This document shows, one piece after another, positions 24,293 to 35,211 of a stretch of DNA of 64,000 bases (position 1 is its first letter; every line of letters begins with the position of its first letter). The position numbers were made by a program, and so were the translations under genes. Source of the stretch: Nissolia schottii (taxonomy: Eukaryota; Streptophyta; Magnoliopsida; Fabales; Fabaceae); contig QANU01013949.1 of assembly GCA_003254905.1 (NCBI GenBank), forward strand, positions 186,001 through 250,000. The letters are read 5' to 3'. The notes under the pieces were generated by a model. That model saw only the letters and a program-made list of their open reading frames with translations. It was not told the DNA's origin and did no database searches.

Positions 24293-26374
24293 ATGGATAG
24301 GGTAACAATATTTTTTGGCTTGATATGTCTCTGGGCGGGGACAACTTGCGTGGTTATGGGTGAAGACCCTTACTTCTATTTAACGTGGGACGTTACATAT
24401 GGCACCAGGTCTCCGTTGGGCACACCCCAGCAAGTTATTCTCATCAATGACAATTTTCCTGGACCCAACATCAATTCCACCAGCAACAACAACCTCGTTA
24501 TTACTGTCAACAACCATCTTGACGAGCCTCTCCTTTTCCACTGGTATGCATGGATCATCTACCTTTTTTTTTTTTTTTTTGGAAATGTAGGACACCCAAT
24601 AGTTAATCATAGACACCCCTTAACCTTTTCCTCGTAGTAAATACATCTTTTAGACAAAAGTTTATCAATGAGTGAGTTGTGTTATATTTGTACATGGAGG
24701 TTTTTTAGAGAACCTATCCTAATTATAAAGCATGGACGATTAATATCTCATTTACATATACAAGGACGAGGGATGCCTAACTCTAACCACTTCAATTCTC
24801 ACATGATACAAAAAATAAAAAAATAAAAAAAATGCTAGTATTGTATAATATATAACAATAATCACAAGTTCTCTTGCAGGAACGGCATCCAACAGAGGAA
24901 GAACTCGTGGCAAGACGGTTTGCCCGGGACAAACTGCCCCATACCAGCCGGGACCAACCACACGTACAAGTTCCAGGTGAAGGACCAGATCGGCAGCTAC
25001 TTCTACTACCCGAGCCTCGGCCTCCACCGTGCCGCCGGCGGCTTCGGTGGCCTCCGCGTCAACAGCCGCCTCCTCATCCCCGTCCCCTACGCGGACCCGG
25101 AGGACGACTACACCGTCCTCATCGGCGACTGGCACACCAAGAGCCACTCCGCCCTCCGGAAATTCCTGGACGGCGGGCGCCCCCTCGGGCGGCCGGAAGG
25201 CGTCCTCATCAACGGGCAGTCAGCGAAGGGCGACGGGCAGGACAAGGCACTGTTCACGATGAAGGGCGGGAAAACCTACAAATACAGGATCTGCAACGTT
25301 GGGCTGAAGAGCTCCCTGAATTTCAGGATCCAGGAGCACCCGATGAAGTTAGTTGAAATGGAAGGGTCCCACACCGTTCAGAACACCTATGACTCGCTGG
25401 ACGTCCACGTGGGGGAGTGCTTCGGCGTGCTCGTAACCGCCAATAAGGATCCGAAAGATTACTACATGGTGGCTTCCACGAGGTTCATCAAAACCGTGAT
25501 CACCGGAAAGGGGATTATAAGGTACTCCAACGGTAAAGGTCCTGCTTCCAGCGATATCCCCAAAGCACCCACTGGCTGGGCTTGGTCCCTCAACCAGTTC
25601 AGGTCATTCAGGTGGAACCTAACTGCCAGTGCTGCCAGGCCTAACCCTCAGGGATCCTACCACTACGGCCAGATCAACATCACTCGCACGATTAAGCTCA
25701 TTAACTCCGTTAGCAGGGACAACGGGAAGCTCCGTTACGCGCTTAACGGCGTCTCCCACGTTGACGGCGAAACCCCCATCAAGCTCGCCGAGTACTTTGA
25801 GGTTGCCGACAAAATCTTTAAGTACAATGTTATCTCCGATAGCCCCAGCGGCGTCGCCACCTCCGTCACGTTGCAGCCCAACGTTCTCAACGTCACGTTC
25901 CGCACTTTCGTCGAGATCGTGTTCGAGAACCACGGGAAGAGCATGCAGTCGTATCATCTCTGCGGCTACTCATTCTTCGCAGTCGCGTGAGTATCATTTC
26001 ATCTTGTCCGAGCATTTTAATTGTGACATCAACTTGAAACTGAATACATGATTTGCACATTCAATTATATGTATAGCATAGAGCCTGGAACCTGGACACC
26101 GGAGAAGAGGAAGAACTATAATCTGCTTGATGCTGTGAGCAGACACACCATTCAAGTGTTCCCGAAATCATGGGCTGCAATTATGCTGACGTTCGACAAC
26201 GCGGGAGTGTGGAACTTGAGGTCGGAGCTCGCTGAGAACCGCTACTTGGGTCAGCAGCTCTACCTCAGCGTTGTGTCCCCTGAGCGGTCACTGAGAGACG
26301 AGTACAACATTCCGGAAAATTGCTTGCTCTGTGGGGTTGTGAAGGATATGCCAAAGCCAAAACCATACAGCTAA
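24293..26374 (+). CDS. SKU5-similar (SKS) monocopper-oxidase-like protein, copy 2
   Basis: Three exons, 24293-24543, 24880-25986 and 26077-26374, total 551 aa, exactly the length of copy 1. The N-terminal 23 residues are a hydrophobic signal peptide ending before EDPYFYLTWDVTYG. Three cupredoxin domains follow. As in the family generally, copper ligands are missing: HWNG replaces HWHG, GSYFYYP replaces the HxH site, and the C-terminal His clusters are absent. No GPI tail is present (it ends KPKPYS). The protein is expected in the apoplast or wall, with a non-enzymatic role in growth. Intron 1 splits the W84 codon; copy 1 is uninterrupted there. Intron 2 matches the only intron of copy 1. Exon 1 is AT-rich while exons 2 and 3 are GC-rich. 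It lies 10.9 kb downstream of copy 1 on the same strand, a tandem duplication separated by transposons. Confidence 0.95.
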
Positions 26375-27100
26375 ATTCTTATCACTTCTCTAAGGCTGAT
26401 TTTCGTCCCTCTGAGGCTTTTGAGTTCTGGGCAAGGTCTTTTTTCTTTTTCTTTTTCTTTTATTTTTTTATGCCAAGATGAAGTAGATAATAATGTGGGG
26501 CTTGGAAAAATTAGAGATTTTTAATCAGTTTGGATCAACCCAGTTTAGAAATGCCGTTACATTTTTGTACTTTCAGGGTTCTTTTCTAAGCGTATGTACT
26601 CTTAGAATTTTACGGCCAAAAGTTCACCTATTTATTTTGTAATTGCCGTTGGCTTTCATAAGCATTCACATAGTTGTTACACGCACGTAAGGAAGGTAAC
26701 ATACAACGAGAAATTTATGTTGCATTTTCAGTTTCTTTTTTTTCTCAAGTTTGTAGCTAAGGTGTACTTATCGTAATTAGTAGGTTGATATGTGAGCTCA
26801 CGCGATTTTGTCTCTAAACATCTCATTTAATAAACTTAAAAACCTAATTCATTAATCTTTTGGCCATCAACTTGAAAACCCACTGCAAAAAACACAACCT
26901 AAAAATATAAATATACTCAAATTAATTCATGCAAATGACATTCTTCTAAAACATACACTCACAGAAACTTACAAAATTCTCACAAAAAACTAAATGTATA
27001 ATTGTGTCTCCACCTATTTAGAATGGCCAAATGCATGTCGTATACTTATAATCTGGATTAGAAAAGAAACTGCGTCCCCCCATGAAAATAAAGGAATCAA
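26375..27100. other. 3' UTR of SKS copy 2 and convergent spacer
   Basis: Holds the 3' end of SKS copy 2 (plus strand) and of the ASNSD1 gene (minus strand), which converge. T-rich stretches near 26440-26470 may serve 3'-end formation. No further gene. Confidence 0.5.
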
Positions 27101-30100
27101 CTAAAATTCGATTTTGTTAATCCTTACACTGCCTGCAGACACCTGATTTGCTGCTCGATTACTTCCAAAATTCTTCCGATTTGATTCCCTTGCAATTCTA
27201 GAGCCAAACTACACCATTTATATAGTAGAAAGGCAAATCAATAACATTGCTAAAGAGCAGTAACTTTTTTTTTTGGATGAAATAAGAATTTCATTGAGAC
27301 GAGAATTACAGAAAGTAAGAGGATAAGAGATCCTTTATAAAGAGGCAATAACATAAACTAAAACTAAAAAAATGTTATCAATGGAGTAAAGCATTCCACT
27401 CTAAGTGTGCAACTTTCATACAAATTATAGCCAATGCCTACCAGTGGCGTTGCATCCTCTTAAGCTAAACCTAAGTATTACATTATACATCGTCATTCTT
27501 CAACGCAGCCCAAGTTTTAGTGATATTTAACACAAGAACCTTAAGGAAAAAGGCACCATGGTTCTGGTTTGCAAGTGAAAAAGCAGAGTAAACTAAAAAT
27601 ACTAGATGATTTGGATAGAACAATAGTATCCCGAAAATGGACTACAACGAATAAACTATCAAAGCTTTTAGTGCATAAACCTTGAAATCTCAATCCATAT
27701 TAAAAAAAATTGTAAGCCTCAAAAAGCCTATATTATTTCCCTCAGTCGTTTTGTGTAGCTTGAATACCCCACTGTTCATTATAAAGTTAAATTCAGAACT
27801 GTAAAGCTTCAGAGATGCACACCTGGATTGCCCGTTTTGGCAGAACTGCTGCTTCACACAAACCAAGCATTTCTGCAACCTTCAAGAAATACACTAACTG
27901 TAAGGTTCAAGTCATTAGGAAACCTTTCTTTTTTCAGTCTTCAGACAGAGAAGATCTTGATTTGGCAAACCTTTGAGGTGCATGTCTAAAAGAGAGCTTT
28001 TTTCAGATGGAATCAGTCAGCCATTAAAAGTGACAAGATGCATGCATATTCATACACCAGTAATTGCATGGCATTCAAAAACATGGAGAGTAATATATCT
28101 TCCAAACATAACAAAGAAAAAACAATACCTCTCTTAAAATCTTTTTATCACCAGTGCCACTAGGTTGATCAAGGTTGGCAACCTCCCACAGAGGAAAGTT
28201 GAGCAAAATCCTAATCACATCCTCATCCAAGAATGGAAATCTAGCCTGAAAGAATACCATATAAAAATGGGAAGTAACTGTAGATCAACAAAGTCGAGAA
28301 CAATAATGATAAAATTTGAACAGTACCTCCTTTCCATTATCAGCAATACATCTATCATCTCTACCTAAATTTCTTTTCCAAATTCTTTGCATGTCCAATC
28401 TCATTTCCTCGTGTAGCCCCAGCCAACTGATGAAGGCATATTACACCATCAGAATGCATTAAGAGATAATTCACCCACACATTCTACAGTTCACCAATCA
28501 CCACTATTAACACTCAAATAACCTAAGATCTTCAATAATGCACCTCTAAGTAGAAGCATATTAAACAACCATGTAAAAAAGTCAAGATGAATCTCCCAAA
28601 CAAATAATCTATCAAGTACTTAGATAAATTAATATTTTCAGAAACCCAGTATGATGTATGTAACATTTTAAACCTGATGGATGTATTTAAGTATTATATT
28701 TTAAACCTGATGGTTCATTTCATGATTTTGATCTGTTGCACCTAGATTTAATTTCCTGCAGAAAGATACACTGTCCAGCATTTATGTCCAGTTCTTTGTA
28801 CAAGTAAATTGCCCACATTTAAGGCAAAAATGAAAGAAATCACAATGACAAAAGCATACGACTATTATATGATGCATGCTAATATAAAGAATGAGGAAAA
28901 TAAATTAGTCCATAATACATGGAATCAAGAGAGTATTGTCACTAGTAAGTTATAAGCTGAAGTATAATATTAAAACATGATTTACTATTATCATAATATA
29001 CCTTCCTCGTCTATAACTTGTTCTATGTCTACCATACCCAGCACACTGTTCATCAGCACCGGAACCAACAAGGAGAATCCTTGCACTGGACTTGTACTTA
29101 ATCCGTGTAAGATTGGCATCGTTATCATCTGATTTTGCATCAGACACCCATCCATCACCACCAGAAGCAAGCCATAAAGCAATTCCAATATTAAGGTCCT
29201 GAAAAGATATATGTAAATCACTCACATCATTGGCTCCGAAATAACAAAGCTGCGTTTGAAAACTTAGCAATAGGGTTCAGTCGGACAACACAATAATATA
29301 TATATATATATATATATGAATTTGTGATAGCTTTGAGTTGAATTTGTTGTTCATGCTAACACGTTACGGGGAATTTTATTATATTACTTTCTAAATTTTT
29401 TCACAATAGCTTTATTTAGTTTTTAATTAATGCACTAGGAGACTTGTTTAGCATTTCAGTGCTAAAATATACAAAGCTATCATACAGGCCTTAATTTAAC
29501 ATTTGAATAAGGGTAAGACATTTTCAGAATCTTAACAAGGACTTGGTTTATCTCTGGTTTTACTTTTTCATTTTTTTCAATATAAGACCAGAAGGTAATA
29601 TAGAAATAACATAATTATTTAAATGAAATTGAGAAAAAGAAGACAGGCATAAGCATATTTTATCGTGTGCCTTTCTGAGAAGCTGACTGTTTTTTGGTTA
29701 TTTAAATCAACTTAAAATTAGTAGAAAGTAGAAACCTTCGTGCTTATGACACAACGCAAAAATACAGAAATATTGGTGCAGAGGATTAACTAGTACCATG
29801 TAGGTGTTAGCAGGATTTATCAGTGACATAACATGACTAGTTTCGAACACCAAGTCTGACAAGTCAGCATCAATCTCCACAAGTCTCCACCTGCGCTTAC
29901 GATGCAGTAACACCTAAATATGAAAGATACTTGAAATAATATTTTTTGAAAGGCAAGCTTGTCTAATAGGTGCATAATCACTAGAATATAATCAGCAGGA
30001 TATAAAACTCCACGTAAACAGCAAAGCATTTATAAAACAAGCAAAAATAAGAAATTTCGTTATAATATAGTGAGCTAGAAATACTTTTAAAAGTGCTGCA

Positions 30101-33100
30101 TTTGATGTTCACGTGCCTTCACCCAACAACTTGGAATTCTAGCAATGATACTTTCCAAAACAATATGTTATTTGTACATCATTCCTTCTCAAGTCACAAA
30201 CTCATTAAATTTTAATATTCAGTGTTGGTGCATATGTTTCTATTTGAAATTAGGTTGCAGTCAATCCCAACTATGACAGCAAAAATTTCATGCCAGCCCA
30301 TGCTGTCAGTCACACAAGAACTACATGTTTCAGACCATTGTCAATTCACATAACAATTGGAAAAAAAAATTTCTTACAATTCAGCACTCAGCAGAAAATA
30401 AAGTATCTGGATGAAATATCCAATCTTATAACAAGTTAATCATTTTCTTTCTTTTTCGTAATCTTCCATCCAAAACAAAATAGATACAATTCAATATCAT
30501 CTAGCATGAGTTTAAAAACTACTCAATATATACTTGCAGAAGAGACTCAAGTTTTGCATAGACCACAGTTTAAAGCTAAAAAAAAGTAAAAAACAAGCAA
30601 ACATATTTTGACAAGAAACTACAAAAGGTAGAAACTAAGACACGCCCGTGGAAAAACTTCGGTTGCAGTTGCATACATTCTGAAAGGTGCAACTCTTTTC
30701 AGTTCTTTTAACCCAGCCATGGCAGATATTCTATCAGGGGCAAACTGACCATCAAAGCTTACATTAAGTAGATCAATTTCATCTGCCAATATAGAAAAGA
30801 TTCAAAAATCAGCTCAATCGAAAGTTAATAAAATAAAATATGTCAACTTATGAGTTTCAAAACTAAACAAGTAACTGATTGACATTGTGCAACATATTCA
30901 GCAAAGACGAATGCAAATTAAGCTTATCTGGAGGGTACTGACAACTGGGATCCAGGCATTGATCCAATAATGCTGCAAGTATCATAGAATCCAGACCACC
31001 AGAGAAAAGAACTGCCACAGGAACAAAACTCTCTTGTTTGGTACCAGATATCATTGCCTATACAATCAAATCCAAAGATTTCTATAATGAGTCATGACAA
31101 ATATATATAACATTAACAGAGAGAAAAAACATTGACAGCTCATTAATGTCAAATTTTATGGGTAAGATTTACATGATAGGAATTTCCAATCCAATAGTGT
31201 ATTTAGTGAGAAAAGCATCTAATAATAAAAATATGCAATGTCGTTAAATTGATTTTAATTTACTGCCAATGACTATCAGAGCATCTTAGTGAGGCACTTT
31301 GATCAGCATGTGATGTAACCCAGCTGAGAGCCCTTTTCTGTGAAGTAACCATTCAGGAAATACACTAAGTTTCCTCATGTCAATTACATTCAGAAGAGCC
31401 GAACACTGCTACCATAAAAGCCAACCATCTGATGTAATAACATCCCCATAGTGAAGCTAACAAAGAATATATTGCAAGATTATTTCATCAAAAAGCTACG
31501 AGACATCCTCACAACTGATAACATCTTATCAACAACATGCAGACTAGTAAGAACACATACTACCGTCAATCACAGCCAAAAGTCACATAAAGATAACCAT
31601 CTTAGCAGCAGCATACAAATAAAAATCTTAATCCAACTTCTATTAAATCACAGACCTGGTAGATAGTGTACAATGAAGTACGCCGCAACACAGATTCCTT
31701 TAAAGCATTTAGCAAAATATGAGCTGGCATTGGAATGACTGGTTGAGTTGAGCCTGCTTAACCAAGACAAAGATATCACAATCTAATAAGACTAAAAAGC
31801 TACAATCAAATCACCAAATAATGCAAAAGGAGCCAAATGTAAGAGAATAACAATGAAACTTTCAATAACTAAATGGAGCATTCTGGCACTATTATATGGT
31901 AAACCTGTACCGCACAGAACTGCCCCTAAGAAGCAGAAAGCATATCATGCTGCTTTGTAGAAAACTTACACCAGGATGTCTGCTGGTCTTCAGAATTGGG
32001 TTCAATGGATGTTCTCTCCCATTTAATAAGTTCGTTTACTGTAGAGTTTGTATATTCATGTACCTTGACTTCACCAACCATACACCCATTTGATTCTGAA
32101 GCATCCACATGCACACTATATATTCCACATGGTAGCTCCTCCCAGTAATTAAGACAGCTTATTCCATTATGAGCTTCATCCTCTGCAGCAAATTAATATC
32201 TAACTTTTAATTGACAAATTCAAGAAATGCCATAACTAACCCTAGTTTAAAACTTAGACGAGCCTGGCCTGTTTGAATGGGAAAAAAGCCTGACCTGGCT
32301 TCTTTTTTTATTCAAGTTTTTTTGTCTAGCTGGCTTTTTTCAGCCATACCAGCTGTCAAATGGGTGACCCAGCCCCCTTATCAATATGTCCCCTCTTTTG
32401 TGATTGTTTTAGTTTTTACTAAACATAAACATATCCATCTAAAGACCATACCGAATTCATAGTTTACAGTACATCCCCCACCCCAACCCCAAGTTAAATT
32501 ACAATAATTGTAAATAGTTTTCCAAACAACAAACAGATCCGATTTAGATCAGTTTAGTTCAGAAAAATTGAACCATAAGAGCAAAATACCAGAGGTATGC
32601 GGGATTGGAGAAACAGGTGATACAGAAGAAAGCAGAAAGGTTGAATCATCTTCTGTAGGCCAGTGAACAAGAAGGCTCCGCCTACCAAATGCATCCCGGC
32701 CAAACCAGAGGGTCCTTGAATTATCCTACAAGAGACAAAAAAAATTGGTACCAGCTCCAACAATATGTAGAAAGAAGCGATAATGCACAAAATTTGGACA
32801 CAAAGAAACTTACCACTTGGAGTTACCTGCCAATAGACGATAGCCCATGGTCCTTTAATTGTAGAAAGAACATCCGGAACAGTACTTTCCCCACTTTTAA
32901 CACACTGACCGGTAAAACAATAGCCACAGGAGCAGCACTTTCCAAGAGTTTCCATGAGGAATTCAGCATCATTGCAATCACTAGCAAGGTGAAGTCCTCC
33001 AAAAATCTCACCTAAGGAGCACAATAGAAATCAAAACCTAAAATGAGTTACACATAAAGAAAACCATAAAATGCAACAAGACAGCAATTCACACATTAAA

Positions 33101-33720
33101 GAAATCTTTGACACATGTTTGTCGGCTCATACAGCAACACAAATATTAAACACTCACGACAAACCTAATGTACAAATGTCGAGATTTTATCTATTAATAC
33201 ATACACACACTACTCTAAAATCTAAAATGTGGATATTCAACTACCATTATATACAAGAACATTTCCGGATCCATCCGCGAGAGGCTGAACAAGCGGATTG
33301 ATTCCCCTGAGCTGCAGAGTTGAACCGACGAAACAAAGTTGCGCCACACATTCTCCATTATTATTGCCTTCGATTCCGGAACACAATTCATGCGCTTCAT
33401 CATCTCCTAAGAAGGATGAGATTCGGTTTTTCCCCGAAACGCTGTGTTGCAGGGAAACTTTCTTGACATCTAAGCTATCAGGACCCCTTCTCCGCAGAGC
33501 TGCTTTCACGTCATCCACCGTGAACGACAACTATACCAAACATAACGACACCAGAAACAAACTTCTTCTTAATAAAACGGCGTCAAATCAGAAGTATTCC
33601 AAAGAGTGAGAAATTGCGCTTACTTACTTCCTCAGTCTTGCGAGATGGAGAAGCTGTGTCGAATGTTAAGGATGAGATGTCAATCCGAATGCCTGAGACG
33701 ATCAACGCGATTCCGCACAT
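27101..33720 (-). CDS. ASNSD1: Asparagine synthetase domain-containing protein 1 homologue
   Basis: Fourteen exons on the minus strand: 33720-33628, 33530-33245, 33011-32827, 32725-32590, 32182-31970, 31753-31656, 31057-30943, 30782-30677, 29890-29797, 29198-29002, 28426-28327, 28245-28129, 27879-27823, 27208-27101. All introns are GT-AG and the sum is 634 aa. Start MCGIAL exposes Cys2, the nucleophile of class II glutamine amidotransferases, followed by RRGPDS, YNGEIF and FGRDAFGRRSLL. The synthetase half has the ATP-pyrophosphatase loop SGGLDS (356-361), VGSGADEQCAGYGRHR, and GKEARFPFLDEDV; it ends LPKRAIQFGSRIAR. The length and an insert between the two halves fit the ASNSD1 family (about 640 aa) rather than true asparagine synthetase. 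The biochemical role of the family is unsettled. The least certain junction is exon 8/9, chosen to give VAPFRMWRLVEID. Confidence 0.93.
27262..27400 (-). mobile_element. Possible retroposon 3' end in the last ASNSD1 intron
   Basis: A T run near 27267-27276 is followed by GGATGAAATAAGAATTTCAT and A-rich sequence. Read on the minus strand this resembles the 3' end of a plant LINE or SINE with its poly(A) tail. No coding part or target duplication was seen. Confidence 0.3.
29291..29316. repeat. TA microsatellite in an ASNSD1 intron
   Basis: About twelve TA units in the intron between exons 9 and 10. Confidence 0.85.
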
Positions 33721-33857
33721 CTCCCTCTCCTAAGTGCTCTCCCACTTGCTTGGCGGCTACAGGGAAGGAATGTGGTTTTCGTAGGGTTTTTTTGAATTTG
33801 ACTTGTGTTGGTAAAGCTAGTTGAAATAGTTACTATGGTTCCAAGCACTCAACGGTT

Positions 33858-33929
33858 GCTTCCGTAGCATAGTGGTAGTGCGTTCGCTTCGTAAGCGAAA
33901 GGTCGCGAGTTCGATCCTCGCCGGGAGCT
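33858..33929 (+). tRNA. tRNA-Thr (anticodon CGT)
   Basis: A full cloverleaf can be drawn. Acceptor GCTTCCG pairs with CGGGAGC, the D stem is GCAT/GTGC, the anticodon stem TTCGC/GCGAA encloses loop TTCGTAA with anticodon CGT (33890-33892), the T stem is GCGAG/CTCGC with loop TTCGATC, and the discriminator is T. The 72-base gene has no intron. It reads ACG threonine codons. Internal promoter boxes A and B are present, with GTTCGATCC as box B. It lies 137 bp from the ASNSD1 start codon, on the opposite strand. Confidence 0.95.
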
Positions 33930-33933
33930 TTTT
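33930..33933 (+). terminator. RNA polymerase III terminator of tRNA-Thr
   Basis: TTTT directly after the discriminator base, with a second T run (TTTTT) from 33935. Confidence 0.85.
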
Positions 33934-33939
33934 GTTTTT

Positions 33940-34690
33940 ACGTCAACTGTCCGTGTGTGTCCGTACCTTAATCAGAATATGATGCCCTCGAAAGTCAAAA
34001 CCATTCAACGAGATGGGTAAGATAAAGTGAATTTTTTCCTTTTTTCTTCAACAATATAAAATTAGGTATCAACCCGTGAAATTTGTTAAAAATTAAAAAT
34101 CACAAACAAATATAATATATTTCTAGTAACAAATTACAATTTCAAATGACAAAAAATACCATAAAAATATAATAACATTGCAGATAAAATAGATTATGAT
34201 TTTTAGTTTTTATATTTATATAGATAAAAATATTTACATAATTTTATATATTAATGAGTAATTAGTGAGTACCCATAGGTCGGGTATCCCAATTCTCGTA
34301 TCCATACTCATTAGTAAACTATTATGATTAGTCATCCCCGTAGACACAAAAATTGCGAGTATACTCATAGTTGCCATTGATAATACCTGTGGGTATCTGG
34401 TTCGTGAGTATTTTTGTCATCCCTTATAGCGGCTATCTGCGGGGATTCAAATCTCCACAAGTATGAATAATGGGTACACATGATGGGTACGGATAACAAA
34501 ATATGAAATGGATAATGATAGTGGGGACATTATCTATATCTGCAGATACTCATTGTCATCCCTATAATTTAACCTCATAACTAATGTTCTACTTCTTTTT
34601 ATGATCAAAATTTTGTTGGTACATTTGAATTTAAAAGAGAAAAATGCTTAAACAATTGAGTTCCCATGAAATCAGCATGCAACAATTGTT
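33940..34690. other. Repeat-like intergenic DNA
   Basis: Imperfect repetition of words such as GGGTA, CGGGTATC and TGTCATCCC (34265-34560) suggests a decayed transposon end. Only one end is recognisable, so no element is called. Confidence 0.4.
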
Positions 34691-35105
34691 GAATCACAAG
34701 CGAAGAATCTTAGACAATGCAAAAACAACTATTAGTTGTATAATCTGCTCTGGCCATAAAATCAGCAGTGTTTCCCTCACAAAGGGTAGCCTCCCACTCT
34801 CTATTTAGTCAATTTTTGATGTCATAAATCACTCGAAGAAACACGTGATCATGAATGTCTTCCTTCGCTAGACAAATAGCTTTTGTGGAATCACTTGGCG
34901 ATATCCATAATCCCAAGGAACTTGTAAACTAAATCGAATGCCCATCAATTCCAAAAGCAGGTTATTGGCAATGCCAATAGACCGGCCCCATGAATCCCAT
35001 AATCCACATGCCATTGTGCCCAGGAAGCAAGTCTCCAAAGCTTGCTAAACCAGGATTCCTTCTAAAGCTCCCATTGACATTAATTTTTCACAAAGCCAAT
35101 ATTAG
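34690..35105 (-). pseudogene. RNase H-domain pseudogene (non-LTR retrotransposon type)
   Basis: On the minus strand the sequence reads, with frame shifts, KINVNGSFRRNPGLASFGDL, HNGMWIMGF, LLLELMGIRF and later NREWEATLCEGNTADFMARA. This matches the plan of plant RNase H-like domains found in LINE-type reverse-transcriptase proteins: N-[VL]-[DN]-G-[SA] at the start, ELMAI in the second block, and REGN.CADFLA near the end. The first catalytic Asp is replaced by Asn (NVNGS). Stops and frameshifts rule out function. No reverse transcriptase is seen upstream (higher coordinates); Helitron sequence begins there instead. Confidence 0.7.
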
Positions 35106-35211
35106 GCTAGGACGACCACAAAACAAACAGTAGAATGTGCTGAGGAGCGAGGCCATCATTGCCGAAACTACGATACACATCCAGATCATATTCCTTCTTA
35201 ATCGATTCCTT

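Noticed and set aside
24752-25147. Minus-strand open frame opposite SKS copy 2
   Set aside because: Same cause as in copy 1: high GC3 in the sense gene. The sense strand has proper splice sites and conserved protein.
27101-33720. Reading the minus-strand gene as a classical asparagine synthetase
   Set aside because: The protein is longer, has a large insert between the amidotransferase and synthetase halves, and shares the ASNSD1-type FPFLDE, NLGRDDR and LPKRAIQFGSRIA sequence arrangement.
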